Source of the DNA: Triticum aestivum
Taxonomy: Eukaryota > Streptophyta > Magnoliopsida > Poales > Poaceae
Assembly: GCF_018294505.1 (NCBI RefSeq)
Contig: NC_057796.1
Location: 269,216,259 to 269,280,258, forward strand
DNA length: 64,000 bases
Direction: 5' to 3'
Shown: one piece after another, positions 45,932 through 56,047 of the stretch
How positions within the stretch are numbered: position 1 is the first letter of the stretch
Layout of the letters: each line of letters starts with the position of its first letter
Position numbers and translations under genes: made by a program
The notes under the pieces: model-generated
Seen by the model: only the letters and a program-made list of their open reading frames with translations
Told to the model about the DNA's origin: nothing
Database searches by the model: none

Positions 45932-47722
45932 TCAGCTGTAAAATCGTCTTAGGAGATTTGCATTCCATGGTCGCTCCGACTCCTTGCCGGAGTCGTCTCT
46001 CTTGCGTGCTCTTGGCTTTTGCGCGTCGATCAAGTAGTAGGAGTCGTTGCCGAGTGCCTTGCTGATGACGAAGGGGCCTTCCCAAGGGGCCGAGAGCTTG
46101 TGCTGGCCGGCTGTTCGCTGGATCAGCCGGAGCACAAGGTCGCCCTCTTGGAAGGATATTGGCTTGACCTTGCGGTTGTAGTAGCGGCGCAGGCCTTGCT
46201 GGTAGATGGCGGACCGGCTGAGGGCTAAGAGCCGGCCTTCTTCCAGTAGGTCGACGCTGTCTTCTCTTGCTTCTTTGGCTTCCTCCTCCGTGTACATGGT
46301 GATCCGAGGCGAGTCGAACTCGATGTCTATTGGGATGACAGCCTCGGCACCGTACACAAGGAAGAATGGAGTGAAGCCGGTTGACTTGTTGGGTGTAGTT
46401 CGCAGACTCCAGAGGACAGCCGGCAGCTCTTCGAGCCAGCAGCCGGCCGATAGCTCCAGTGGTGCAACCAATCGGGGCTTGATGCCGGAGAGGATAAGTC
46501 CATTTGCTCGCTCGACTTGGCCGTTTAACTGCGGGTGGGCAACGGACGCTAAGTCCAGTCGGATGCCCTGTGTCGCGCAGAAACGTGCCAGTGCGCCTTT
46601 GGCGAAGTTCGTGCCGTTGTCGGTGATGATGCTGTGCGGCACGCCGTACCGAGTAGTGATGTCGGTGATGAATGTCACGGCAGTCGGCCCGTTCAGCTTC
46701 TTAATCGGCTTTGCTTCGATCCACTTTGTGAACTTGTCCACAGCAATGAGTAGATGTGTCAAGCCACCGCGGGCCGTCTTGAAAGGGCCCACCATGTCCA
46801 GTCCCCAAACGGCGAAAGGCCAGGTGAGGGGAATGGTCTTGAGGGCAGAAGCCGGCAAGTGTTGTTTGGAACTGAAGACTTGACATCCTCTGCAGGTCTT
46901 GACTATTTCTTTAGCATCCTCCAAGGCAGTCGGCCAGAAGAACCCATGGCGGAAAGCCTTGGCCACAAGGGATCTTGAGGCGGCGTGATGGCCGCATTCG
47001 CCTTGGTGGATGTCTTTGAGGATTGCCACTCCTTTTTCTGGCTCGACGCAACGCTGGAAGACTCCAGTGACGCTGCGCTTCACAAGCTGCCTGTTGATTA
47101 TTGTATATGCTGCGGCTCGTCGTTGCACTAGTCTTGCTGCGATCTCATCAGTCGGCAGCTCTCTGCTGACTAGGAACTTGAGGATGGGCTGGGCCCATGA
47201 GGGAGCTGTGACTTCTTGTGCTGTTAATGTGGCCACCATGACTCGGGTGGGTGGGTTGGGTGTTGCGTTGGGGTCGACCACCATTTCTTGCGTCGTTGCA
47301 GTCCCCGGGCCGACTGCTGCAGTCCCCGGGCCGGGCTCTGAGGTCCCTGGGGCGGGTGCGACTACGTCGGTCCCCGGGGGAGTCGTCGAAGTCCCCGTGC
47401 AGCCTGCGGGATTTCTTGAGCCGGATCCGGCTGTTTCTGGCGCAGGCGGTACGAAGATGGAATCCGACTCTGGAGACGGCTTGATGGACGGCTTGAGGAG
47501 GTGCTGGAGGGAGACGCCAGTCGGTATGGCTTGTCGGGTGGAGCCGATCCGTGCTAGGGCATCTGCTTGGTCGTTGTCGGCTCTTGGCACGTGAAGGAAC
47601 TCACACCCTTCGAAGTATCCGCTCATCTGCTGGACGAGGAAACGGTAGCTCGCATATTTGCGTCCTTGGCGTCCCAGTCGCCAGATGATTGCTGGACCAC
47701 CAAGTCTGAGTCGCCGTAGCAC
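45932..47722 (-). pseudogene. Element 4 integrase with the end of the second RNase H
   Basis: The frame opens at 47722. From about 47650 it encodes the C-terminus of the second RNase H (FLVQQMSGYFEGCEFLHVPR, DQADALARIGS). A proline-rich linker and the integrase follow. The zinc-binding domain is HQGECGHHAASRSLVAKAFR then TCRGCQ. The core is LDMVGPFKTARGG, DKFTKWIEAKP, ITDNGTNFAKGALARFC and NGQVERANGLILSGI, with D, D and E intact. The C-terminal part has EGDLVLRLIQRTAGQH and WEGPFVISKALGNDSYYLID. There is no chromodomain. This ORF is complete from linker to stop, so the integrase itself looks intact; only a frameshift near 47655 separates it from RT. Confidence 0.93.
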
Positions 47723-49347
47723 AGGATCCGGCGTATGCCGAGTTCTTTGGCTAGCCGGAGCCCATGCACGAGCGCCTCGTACTCGGCCACGTTGTTGGAG
47801 GCGGCGAAGTGGATCTGCAGCGTGTACTTGAGCTTGTCGTCTTTGGGAGAGGTGAGGACGACGCCGGCTCCCAAGCCGGTGCGCATCTTGGACCCGTCAA
47901 AGTGCATCCGCCAATGGGTAGAGTCGGGAGCTGGCGGTAAGTACTGGGTCTTGGCCCAGTCGACGAGGAAGTCGGCCAATGCTTGCGACTTGATGGCGGT
48001 GCGGGGTTGATAGAAGACCGTGTAGGGCGCCAAGGCAATGGCCCATTTGGCCACCCGGCCAGATGTATCCCGGCTGCCTATGATCTCGGCGAGCGGGGCA
48101 GTGCACACGACCGTGATGGGGTGCTCTTGGAAGTAGGGCTTCAATTTCTTGGCGGCGAAGTACACCCCATAGCACATCTTCTGGTAGTGCGGGTAGTTTT
48201 GCTTCGAGCTAGATAGTACTTCGCTGAGATAGTAGACCGGCCTCTGGACCAGCTGGGCTCGGCCTTCCTCCGGGCGCTGGACCACAACAACGGTGCTGAC
48301 GACTCGGCTTGTCGCGGCGATGTAGAGGAGCATGGGCTCCTTCTCAGTCGGCGCGGCCAGGACAGGCGGAGTGGTCAACATTTTCTTCAACTCATGGAAG
48401 GCTTGGTCGGCTTGATCATTCCACTCAAAGTGAGTGGACTTCTTCATGAGTCGGTACAGGGGGAGAGCCTTCTCTCCTAGTCGGCTGATAAAGCGGTTCA
48501 GGGAGGCTAAGCAGCCAGTGAACTTCTGCACATCTCGCAGCTTGGTGGGAATCTCCATCCTCTCGATGGCTTTGATCTTGATAGGGTTGCACTCGATGCC
48601 GCGTTCGGATACCAGGAAGCCTAGCAGCTGGCCGGCTGGCACTCCGAACACGCACTTCTCGGGGTTGAGCTTGATCTGGAATCGGCGCAAGTTGGCGAAT
48701 GTTTCCTTCAGGTCTTCCAGCAAGGTACCGCGCTTCTCTGTCTTCACCACAATGTCGTCTACGTAGACGTGGGTATTTCTGCCGAGTTGTTTCAAGAGAC
48801 ATTTCTGCATGCAACGCTGAAAAGTGGCACCGGCGTTTCTCAAGCCGAATGTCATTGTCAGGTAGCAGAAAGCTCCAAAGGGTGTGATGAAGGCAGTCTT
48901 CAGGCGGTCAACTGGGTCCAACTTGATCTGATGATACCCTGAGTATGCATCCAAAAAACACAACAGCTCGCATCCGGCGGTGGAGTCTATCACTTGGTCA
49001 ATCCGTGGCAAAGCAAACGGATCCTTTGGGCAGGCCTTGTTCAAGCTTGTATAGTCTATACACATGCGCCACTTGTTATTCTTCTTCAAAACCAGAACTG
49101 GATTGGCAAGCCATTCTGGAAAGAACACTTCCATGATGAAGCCGGCTGCAAGGAGCCGGGCTATCTCTTCTCCCACGATTCTTCGCTTCTCTTCTGATAG
49201 TCGGCGGAGGGGTTGCTTGACCGGCTTCGCATCAGCTCGGACATGTAATTTGTGCTCGGCGAAATCCTTCGGGACACCCGGCATGTCCTTTGGGGACCAT
49301 GCGAAGATGTCTCGATTCTCACGGAGGAAGTCGGCGAGCTCGCCTTC
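47623..49347 (-). pseudogene. Element 4 reverse transcriptase, RNase H and second RNase H
   Basis: This is in the same frame as gag-protease, separated only by the TAG at 49348-49350. RT motifs in order: MPGVPKDFAEHKL, LANPVLVLKKNNKWRMC, SLNKACPKDPFALPRIDQ, FLDAYSGYHQIKLD, TFGLRNAGATFQR and the catalytic VYVDDIVVKTEKR. RNase H follows (PMLLYIAATSRVVSTVVVV). The archaeal-type RNase H has MHFDGSKMRTGLGAGVVL, NNVAEYEALVHGLRLAKEL and CYGDSDLVVQQSS, so D, E and D are present. A frameshift near 47655 ends this frame just before its last helix. All catalytic residues that I can check are intact. Confidence 0.94.
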
Positions 49348-52074
49348 CTATTTGCTGTCCAAGTTCGCCCCAATCACGGCGAACCTCTCCGGGTGTTCCG
49401 GGTCTAGAGGTATCTTCTTCGTCTCTTTTGCGGGCTGGAAGGAGCCCTGCGCATCACAATCCTTAGGGTTGGGCGACAAGGTCGGCTGCTTGCCGGCCAT
49501 GGCCACAACCCGTTCCAACATCTTCTTCTCTTCCGCCACCACGAGGGACTCGGCCAGCCGGCTGCTGGCCATGGCACACTCGATGGACTTCATGTAGTCG
49601 CCGGCTACCGTGATGATCCCCTTCGAGCTCGGCATCTTCATCTTCAGATAGGCATAATGGGGCACAGCCATGAACTTGGCCAAAGCAGGTCGGCCAAGTA
49701 GCGCATGATAGGGGCTCTCCAGGTCCACCACCTCGAACCATATCGCTTCCCGGCGGAAGTGATCTTTGTCTCCGAAGAGAACATCCATTTTGATCTTGCC
49801 GATTGGAGAGCAAGATAGGCCGGGTACGATACCATGGAAAACAGTGCAGCTCGGCATGAGCTGCTTTGCTTTGATGTTCAGCTTGTCCATGGTGTCGCGG
49901 TACAGTATGTTGATACTGCTTCCGCCGTCTATCAGGACGCGAGAAAATCTGGCAGCTCGCCTCTCCGTCGCAAGGGTGACGTCCAAGACCATAGCATAGG
50001 AGCCAGGCGAAGGCATCACCTCTGGGTGGTCGGCCTGGCTCCAGCTGATGGGCTTTTCCGACCAATGCATGAACTCGGCGGTGCTAGAGGCGACTGCGTT
50101 TACTTCTTGGTGTTGCCGGCGTCGGCTGCGCTTGTCGTCGACTTGACTCGTGAAGACGACGTAGGCGTCGTGCGCTTCGGGGAACTCGTCTTGGATAGCG
50201 CCGACTGCCGGCCGGGCCGCCGGCTGCTGGGGAGCTGAAGGCGGCGGGCCGGGAGGCGGAGGCGGCACCATCCCTTCGCCCTTGGTGATGCGGGTGAGCC
50301 AATGGCATTTCCGTGTTGTATGGTTGGACGGCTTCGCGCCGCTGTGGAACTTGCAGGGGGCATCGAGTGCTTGTTCGTAGGAGAAGGACGACTGCCAGGG
50401 CGGCCGGCCTCCCTTCTTCTTGGGAGCGGGCCGCTCCTCGGGCTGCTCGTCTTCAACTGTGGCCACCTGCCGACTGGAGGAAGTCGGCATGTGGCCCTTG
50501 CGCTTGTGGTCGTTCTGGTAGGGGCGTCGGTTTGGGTCGCCAGCCGGCGTCTTGGGAGTCGGAGCGACTACCTTCCCCGAGGTGTCCACTCGAAGCTCGG
50601 TCTTCATGGAGGAGTCGGCAGTGGCGTACTTGTCGGCGGTGCTCAGCAGCTCATCAAGGGTAGCCGGCTCGTCGCAGAGGAGTCGGTGCTTGAGGAGGGT
50701 GCCCTCTTGGCACCCGGCTGTGAAGTACTCGATGGCCTGGACCTCATGCACCCCCTCGCAGGAGTTGCGGAGCTCGGCCCATCGCGTGAGGTAGTCGCGG
50801 GTCGACTCGTTGGGCCCTTGGACGCAGAGGGAGAGCTGGCGAGGCTTGGGAGGCCGCTTGTAGGTGCTAGTGAAGTTGCGGACGAAAACCTCGGTGAAGT
50901 CCAGCCAGCTGTTGATGCTGTATGGCTTGAGGCTGTTGAGCCATGTGCGCGCCGTCCCTTGCAGCATCAAGGGGACGTACTTCACGGCGACGCGCCGATT
51001 GCCGTTGGCGATGCCGACGGCCGTGGAGTAGTCGATGAGGCAATCTTCCGGCTTCACCGAGCCGTTGTACTTGGGCGTGTCTCTGGGGAGCGAGAACCCT
51101 TTGGGGAAGGGCTCGTCGCGGATGCGGGGGCCGAAGCATGGCGGGCCGACGTCGTCTTCTTCTTCTAACGCCAAGGACCAAGCAAGGCGGTCGATCCTGT
51201 GGAGGGCGTCACTCTCGCCGACTCCTTCTCGGCGGCCGAGTCGGTCGCCAAGAGTCGAATGTGTGATGGGCGGCGGAGTGAGGCGTCTTTCTCTTCGAGG
51301 CGGGGGAGGCGGCTGGTTTCCTTGGTGTTCGACCGCCCGAGGGCGGCCATCCGCGTCGAGCTCGATAGTGATGCGAGTCCGGCTGCGGCTGGCAGCCGGC
51401 TCCTGGTCTCTCTTCTGGCGCGTGCCGCTCGCAGTCGGTGAGCGGGACGTCGCGGCGTGCTCCCGGCGCGGGGGATGGCTATCAGCTCGGGCGCCGGCTT
51501 CGTGCCGTTCTGCAGCCGCGTCAATCAGCTGCTGGATCCGTCTTGTCATGTAGGGGAGCTCATCGGCTCCCAGCCCATTGAGTTCCTCTGCTGCCGCCTG
51601 AGCGGCTCGCAGATTCTCGAGCGGGGTGGCGTAGACGGGGCGATCTGCGCCCAGCATGCTGGCAACGGCTGCGCCGCGCTTCTGGACGAAGCCGGCTCGA
51701 CTCGGGCCGCTCGGCGGCGGCGTCCCGAAGGCGGCGCGGTCGACTTCGCGCTGGTGGGCCTCGGTGAGGCATCTCATCGAAGCTATCTTCTTGCTCTCCG
51801 TGATGAGGGCAAGACGGCGTGCCTCCAGGGTCTCGGCGTCGGCGTCGGCCGGGAGAGGGATGGAGAGGTCGTGCATCGCTGCTTGCTGAGCGTCGCGGGC
51901 GCTCCCGCCCGAGTTGGAGGCGTGGCTGATGACCAGCACTTCGGTGACAGCGCTGCTGCTGCTGTCAGCTCGAGGGAGTGGGTCGTCGAAGACCACCACG
52001 TCGGAGGGGTAGGCGTCGAGCGACGCGGTGTCGGAGTCGATGAGCATCGGGTCGGTGGAGCCGACAGACTCCAT
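49348..52074 (-). CDS. Element 4 gag-protease
   Basis: One uninterrupted frame runs from inside the 5' LTR to the TAG at 49348-49350. The first ATG inside the element is 52074 (MESVGSTDPMLIDSD), chosen as the likely start. The N-terminus is acidic and serine-rich. A long linker with a basic, proline-rich part leads to the gag core (PKYNGSVKPEDCLIDYS, MLQGTARTWLNSLKPYS, WLDFTEVFVRNFTSTYKRPP, STRDYLTRWAELRNS). The CKFHSGAKPSNHTTRKCHW segment is a zinc-knuckle-like region. The protease has RVLIDGGSSINILYRD (D-G-G form) and SPYHALLGRPALAKFM. The frame is intact over 900 codons, which is notable among its decayed neighbours. Gag and protease would be made as one polyprotein. Confidence 0.88.
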   Translation of the reverse strand: MESVGSTDPMLIDSDTASLDAYPSDVVVFDDPLPRADSSSSAVTEVLVISHASNSGGSARDAQQAAMHDLSIPLPADADAETLEARRLALITESKKIASMRCLTEAHQREVDRAAFGTPPPSGPSRAGFVQKRGAAVASMLGADRPVYATPLENLRAAQAAAEELNGLGADELPYMTRRIQQLIDAAAERHEAGARADSHPPRREHAATSRSPTASGTRQKRDQEPAASRSRTRITIELDADGRPRAVEHQGNQPPPPPRRERRLTPPPITHSTLGDRLGRREGVGESDALHRIDRLAWSLALEEEDDVGPPCFGPRIRDEPFPKGFSLPRDTPKYNGSVKPEDCLIDYSTAVGIANGNRRVAVKYVPLMLQGTARTWLNSLKPYSINSWLDFTEVFVRNFTSTYKRPPKPRQLSLCVQGPNESTRDYLTRWAELRNSCEGVHEVQAIEYFTAGCQEGTLLKHRLLCDEPATLDELLSTADKYATADSSMKTELRVDTSGKVVAPTPKTPAGDPNRRPYQNDHKRKGHMPTSSSRQVATVEDEQPEERPAPKKKGGRPPWQSSFSYEQALDAPCKFHSGAKPSNHTTRKCHWLTRITKGEGMVPPPPPGPPPSAPQQPAARPAVGAIQDEFPEAHDAYVVFTSQVDDKRSRRRQHQEVNAVASSTAEFMHWSEKPISWSQADHPEVMPSPGSYAMVLDVTLATERRAARFSRVLIDGGSSINILYRDTMDKLNIKAKQLMPSCTVFHGIVPGLSCSPIGKIKMDVLFGDKDHFRREAIWFEVVDLESPYHALLGRPALAKFMAVPHYAYLKMKMPSSKGIITVAGDYMKSIECAMASSRLAESLVVAEEKKMLERVVAMAGKQPTLSPNPKDCDAQGSFQPAKETKKIPLDPEHPERFAVIGANLDSK

Positions 52075-52339
52075 GTCCGCAGCGGGCTCGCTAGAGACGT
52101 GAAGTTGGTCGAGGAGGCTGACGAGGCGGCTCTCGGGGTAGTCGGTGCCTGCGTCGGACGCAGGCCCGTCGGAGATGCGGGTCTCGCCGAGCAGATCGGC
52201 GAGGCGGCTCGCTGCGCAGGCGTCGTCGACGCCTTGCAGCGCGTCGGGGCAAACGCCATCGGGAGCAGCAGGCTGGCTGCGCTCGCAGGGAAGGAAGAGG
52301 GTTCCCGTCCAGAACAGGTCTCCGGACGACGGTGCACCT

Positions 52340-52358
52340 GGCCCCACGGTGGGTGCCA
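52340..52358 (-). other. Primer-binding site of element 4
   Basis: On the minus strand TGGCACCCACCGTGGGGCC lies two bases inside the 5' LTR. It differs at one base from the site of element 2 at 19101, supporting their lineage link. The tRNA is not assigned. Confidence 0.82.
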
Positions 52359-52360
52359 AA

Positions 52361-53473
52361 TGTCGGGTCGTTGGTGCGACATATGCCAAGGGATGGCTTA
52401 TCATTGTGGGAGCCAATAAAACGTCGCCGGTGCCTGGAAACGGGATGAGGCGAAGACATGCACGCCGGCGGATCTTACCCAGGTTCGGGGCTCTCCGAGG
52501 AGATAACACCCCTAGTCCTGCTCTGCGGGGTCTCCGCATCATCACTAGATCGGTAAAGGGTAGCTACAATCGCTCCTAGAGCTGTTGGGATCAAGGGAGA
52601 AGAAGAACAAGGCTAGCTCTTGCTTCCCTCTATCTATGGTGTGTGTGTTATCAGGGATCGAACCCTTTGCATGGGTGCTCCGGGGGGTTTATATAGGCCT
52701 ACCCCCCGGGGGTACAATGGTAATCCGACTGGGAACTGGCCCCAGCCGTCAGTGTCTATGCCTGCCGGCTTCTCCGCCGGCTGCTGGGTCCCGCCGGCTG
52801 TCGGCTCCTCGGTCGACAGGCCGGCCCCACTGCCTAGGGTCTTGTCCGCGGCTGCTTACTGTAGCCGCGCCTCTGATGAAGAGGGCTTGGTCGAGGTAAG
52901 CGTGGCTACAGTGACCCGCATCGGGGGCTATCACTGTAGCCTTACCTCGTCTTGTCTCCTTAATGGGGCTCCTGCTTCGAGGAAGGGAGTCGCCGGCTTC
53001 TGGAGGCCGGCTATGCTCCTGGCCGACTAGGAAAAGCCGGGCCGCCTTCACGCCTCTCTCTGGTTGAAGGGGCCCGCGGTCCTTGGGCCGTACAGGAGGG
53101 GGTCGTGGATGACGTCGCGGCTGGCGTGGCTACAGTGCCGGGCCGCACGGGAGACATCCCCCCCGTACGGCCTCCTGTAGCCATGCCTGCCTCGGGCTTC
53201 GGGGGTCGTGGGCAGCACTGTGGTCACGCCCCGTCAGGGCGTCGTTATGTAGGAGTGGTTGTAGTCTTGGCCGGCTTCTAGGAGTCGGCGTCCTTCTTGG
53301 CTGGCTTCTTGGAGTCGGTGAGGTCGGGTCGCCTTCCGGGAGTCGACCTTAGTGGTAGCCGGCCGGGGAAGGCGGTCCAAATGCTTGGAGTGCTTGAAGG
53401 CCCAAAGGCCTGATAAATTCTCTGAAGAGATAGGGGTAGTCGGTTAGGCTACCCGTGGTCATTTACCCCGACA
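52361..53473 (-). repeat. Element 4 right LTR (5' LTR)
   Basis: It is 1113 bp with the same ends as 39694-40823. The minus-strand TATATAA near 52691-52697 (cctatataaacccc) is the likely core promoter of the element RNA, which runs leftwards. Confidence 0.94.
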
Positions 53474-53478
53474 GGCAC
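53474..53478. repeat. Target site duplication GGCAC, right copy (element 4)
   Basis: It follows the right LTR end and matches 39689-39693. The coiled-coil frame of the element 3 antisense ORF continues directly after it. Confidence 0.93.
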
Positions 53479-54197
53479 TCAATGCCCAGGCCGAGGTTCA
53501 CGCCGGCAAGGTGAAGGAGTTGGAGGCGGAGCTCGACAGGCTGAAGGAGCAGGCCCTGAAGCTGTCCCAGGAGAAGGACACGCTTAACAGTGCCCTGACC
53601 GAGGCGCAGGGCGCGGTCGTCAGCAAAGCTGGGGAGCTCTCAAAGGCCAACAACTGCATCGAAGACCTCAAGCTGAAGTTGGAGGGTCTCGAGAAGGTGC
53701 TGTCGGAGGCCAAAACCCGAGAGGGGACCCTGGCCAAGGAGCTGGAGGCTGAGAAGCAGTTGCGAGCGAACGAGGGCCTCAACTTCGCGGACCACGTGGC
53801 GGGCGAGAACCGTTGGCTCGATCGCCTCGCCACCGTCGCCAACCAGGCCGCCGCCCAGCTGGCCATCATGGGGATGCCGGACATGAGGTATGTCCCGGAG
53901 CGGAGCGTGAGCGTCAATTGCAGCCTGACCTTGTTCTTTGAGAAGGTCGTCGGCGCTCTGGAGCGGCTCCACGCCAACCGGGCGGCCTCACTGGCCGACG
54001 AGTCCCAGAGGCTTTGCCAGGGTGCCATGACCAAGGTTCTCACCAAGGTGGCGCACTGGTACCCCGACCTTGACTTCGACGCCGCGCTGGAGAGCTTGCC
54101 AGAGGGTACTGACCTCGCGCCACTCAGGGAGCGCATCAAGCCCATCATTAGCCGAGTCGGCAAAATCCAGAGGGTGGAGGGCCAGCACCGAGATTAG
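53479..54197 (+). pseudogene. Element 3 antisense ORF, 3' part
   Basis: This is the continuation of the exon cut at 39693. It begins with a long coiled coil (KVKELEAELDRLKEQALKLS, then LSKANNCIEDLKLKLEGLEK) and ends in a globular-looking segment (LFFEKVVGALERLHANRAAS, HWYPDLDFDAALESLPEGTD) up to the stop at 54195-54197. The WYPDLDFDAAL part matches WYPGLNFDQLATW at the same place in the element 4 antisense ORF, so the two ORFs share their C-terminal domain. It is open for 228 codons without damage. Confidence 0.78.
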
Positions 54198-54841
54198 GGA
54201 TCCCGTTCTTTATTGCCGCTGCAGGTTCACAACCAAGACAATCTCTATCTCTAGTTAGAACCGCAGCAACAATTTGATGTAATATAACTCTGCAGCACTT
54301 TCAATATTATGCATGTTATTTTCCTGTTCGATTTCCCTTTGTATGTCCCCCCTACGTTACTGGGTAGGCTCGCCGGCGCGTAAACCCAAGGCGGCGTCTT
54401 GGGGACGGATCCCCATTGGCCTGCCGGGTGTGCTTGCTGTCGGGCGAACCACCATGCCGCCCTTAGCGCGGCTGCCCGAACTGTCGAGCTTGACTCGAGT
54501 CAGAGTCGGGAGCGTTGCCAAGTGCGGAAGGCTACCCCGCCACTCTCGACGCGGCCGCTTTGAGCTGTTGAGCGGACTCAAAACAGAACAAGGGCGTTCC
54601 CAATTACGGGAGGGCCCCTTTGCGTGCAGGTTTCTCATACATAGGCGAGATCTCCGAGGACGATAACCTTATGTAAAGGAGGAAATAACTCAAGGCTCTG
54701 AATGACTTAGCTTTTCTGTTGCCGAGTCGGCGTCGTTCCGCCAGCCGCCTTCTTCTCAGGAGCCAAGGGCAATGAAGAACTGCTAGGCTAAGTACTAGAC
54801 CAGATTCTCACAATTGCGCCCCCTACCTGGCGCGCCAAAGA
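54198..54841. other. Element 3 leader region and antisense 3' end
   Basis: No gene. At 54260-54330 an AT-rich patch (gtaatataac, ttcaatattatgcatg) may serve as a 3' end for the antisense transcript. On the minus strand a primer-binding site TTTGGCGCGCCAGGTAGGGG lies within a few bases of the 5' LTR (54819-54838), with TGG complementary to a tRNA CCA tail. Confidence 0.65.
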
Positions 54842-56047
54842 TGTCGGGGGAAAACGACACCTATGGGATCACAAGAATCCCTACTACAGTTGCCGGGGCG
54901 CGGGGTTGCAAGAAGAGCAAGGCTAGTAGACAGCACAAGGATCGTTTACCCAGGTTCGGGCCACGAGGATGCGTAAAACCCTAGTCCTGCTTTGGTCGGT
55001 GTATTTCAGAGAGTTCTTGAGCTCTCGAACTAGATGTGGCCAGTGTGTGGTTCGAAAGAGCCGAATCCTTCTCCAGTATGCCATGGGCCTCCTTTTATAG
55101 TTGAAAGGGGCTGCCACAGTGGCACACAGGAGGTGGAAAGGTGTACAGTGCCCTGAGCTTATCGCTCGTATTACAGGACAAGACGCATTTAGTGCGTAGC
55201 TTAGGTGTCCCCTTGCTTTATCGGGGACGGGGCCGAGGTCCGTCCCGTCCGTCGCCGCTCCTCCTCGCTTCGACACGCGCCTTAGCCAGCGATGCGTGCG
55301 GCGCCATGTAGGGAGGCAGGCAGCTGAGGTGGAGCGGTGGTGGATCCTTCATGAAGATCTGCATGCCGCCACGCAAGCGCTCGATGAGTTGGCCTGGGAG
55401 TTGCATGTTGCCACGCAGGTGCCCGCCCCAGCTGGTTGGGTTGGCAGCTGCATGCGAATGGCGGTGGAAGCTTGGTTGGAGTGAGCCTGGCGGTGGCCCC
55501 GCTGGTGTCCTTGGTGAGGGCCTTGCCGGGTGGCCCGGCAAGGGTCTTGTCGTGTGGCCCGGCAAGGGTCTTGCCGTGGCGCGCTGTCGTCCCCGGCAAG
55601 GGCCTCGCTGGGGGTCTGGTGGCCTCCCTCGGCAAGGATCTTGCCGAGGATCGTCGTCTTCTAATCCTCATCTGATCTTGAATATGTCTTCACAAAGATC
55701 TGCATACCACCACAGAGGTGCCTTCCCAAGCCCTGGCCCCACGTGGATGATGGCGTTGGGGACCGTGGGCTCAAGGGTGGCTCGCTCTGTTGGCGTGGGG
55801 CGAGCTGTCCCGGCAAGGATCTTGCCGGGGTTGCTATGGCTGCCCCAACAAGGGTCTTGCCAGGGGAATCTGCTTCGTCCCTCTGCTCTTTGTGGTCTTG
55901 GACTTGGCGTTGCTCTGATTATCTTGGGCTTCGGTCTTACCTTGGCTCACCTCCCTTGTTCTGCTTGGGGTGACCGTAGGCGTGGCTCCGACTTCCCGGG
56001 CACAGGTATAGGGGTACAAAAACGCACCCTCTTTTTGTACACCGACA
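54842..56047 (-). repeat. Element 3 right LTR (5' LTR)
   Basis: It is 1206 bp, TGTCGGGGGA to ACACCGACA on the plus strand, followed by CTCAT at 56048-56052. It includes the minus-strand TATA box ACTATAAAAGG near 55093. Confidence 0.94.

Larger units (their letters stand above)
39694..53473 (-). mobile_element. Element 4: Tat-type Ty3/Gypsy retrotransposon, full length and young
   Basis: It is 13,780 bp with LTRs of 1130 and 1113 bp and a GGCAC duplication. In minus-strand order it runs 5' LTR (52361-53473), primer-binding site, gag-protease, RT with two RNase H domains, integrase, an antisense six-exon ORF and a polypurine tract. About fifteen LTR substitutions plus an 18-bp gap (about 1.4% by eye) make it the youngest of the nested elements, in line with its innermost position. 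Damage is light: one TAG between protease and RT, one frameshift in the second RNase H, one TAG and one frameshift in the antisense ORF. Confidence 0.95.
35370..56047 (-). mobile_element. Element 3: non-autonomous Tat-type LTR retrotransposon with only an antisense ORF
   Basis: LTRs lie at 35370-36578 and 54842-56047, with TG...CA ends and a CTCAT duplication. After removing nested element 4 and one duplication copy it is about 6.9 kb. The 4.5 kb of internal sequence has no gag, protease, RT or integrase. It carries one spliced ORF on the plus strand, antisense to the element, related in layout to the antisense ORFs of elements 2 and 4. The primer-binding site and the polypurine tract are at the expected ends. 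LTR divergence is about 5% over the first 360 bp by eye. Confidence 0.9.

Noticed and set aside
39694..53473. Element 4 as a host gene cluster because of its long intact frames
   Set aside because: LTRs, target duplication, primer site and the full gag-pol domain order show it is a retrotransposon.
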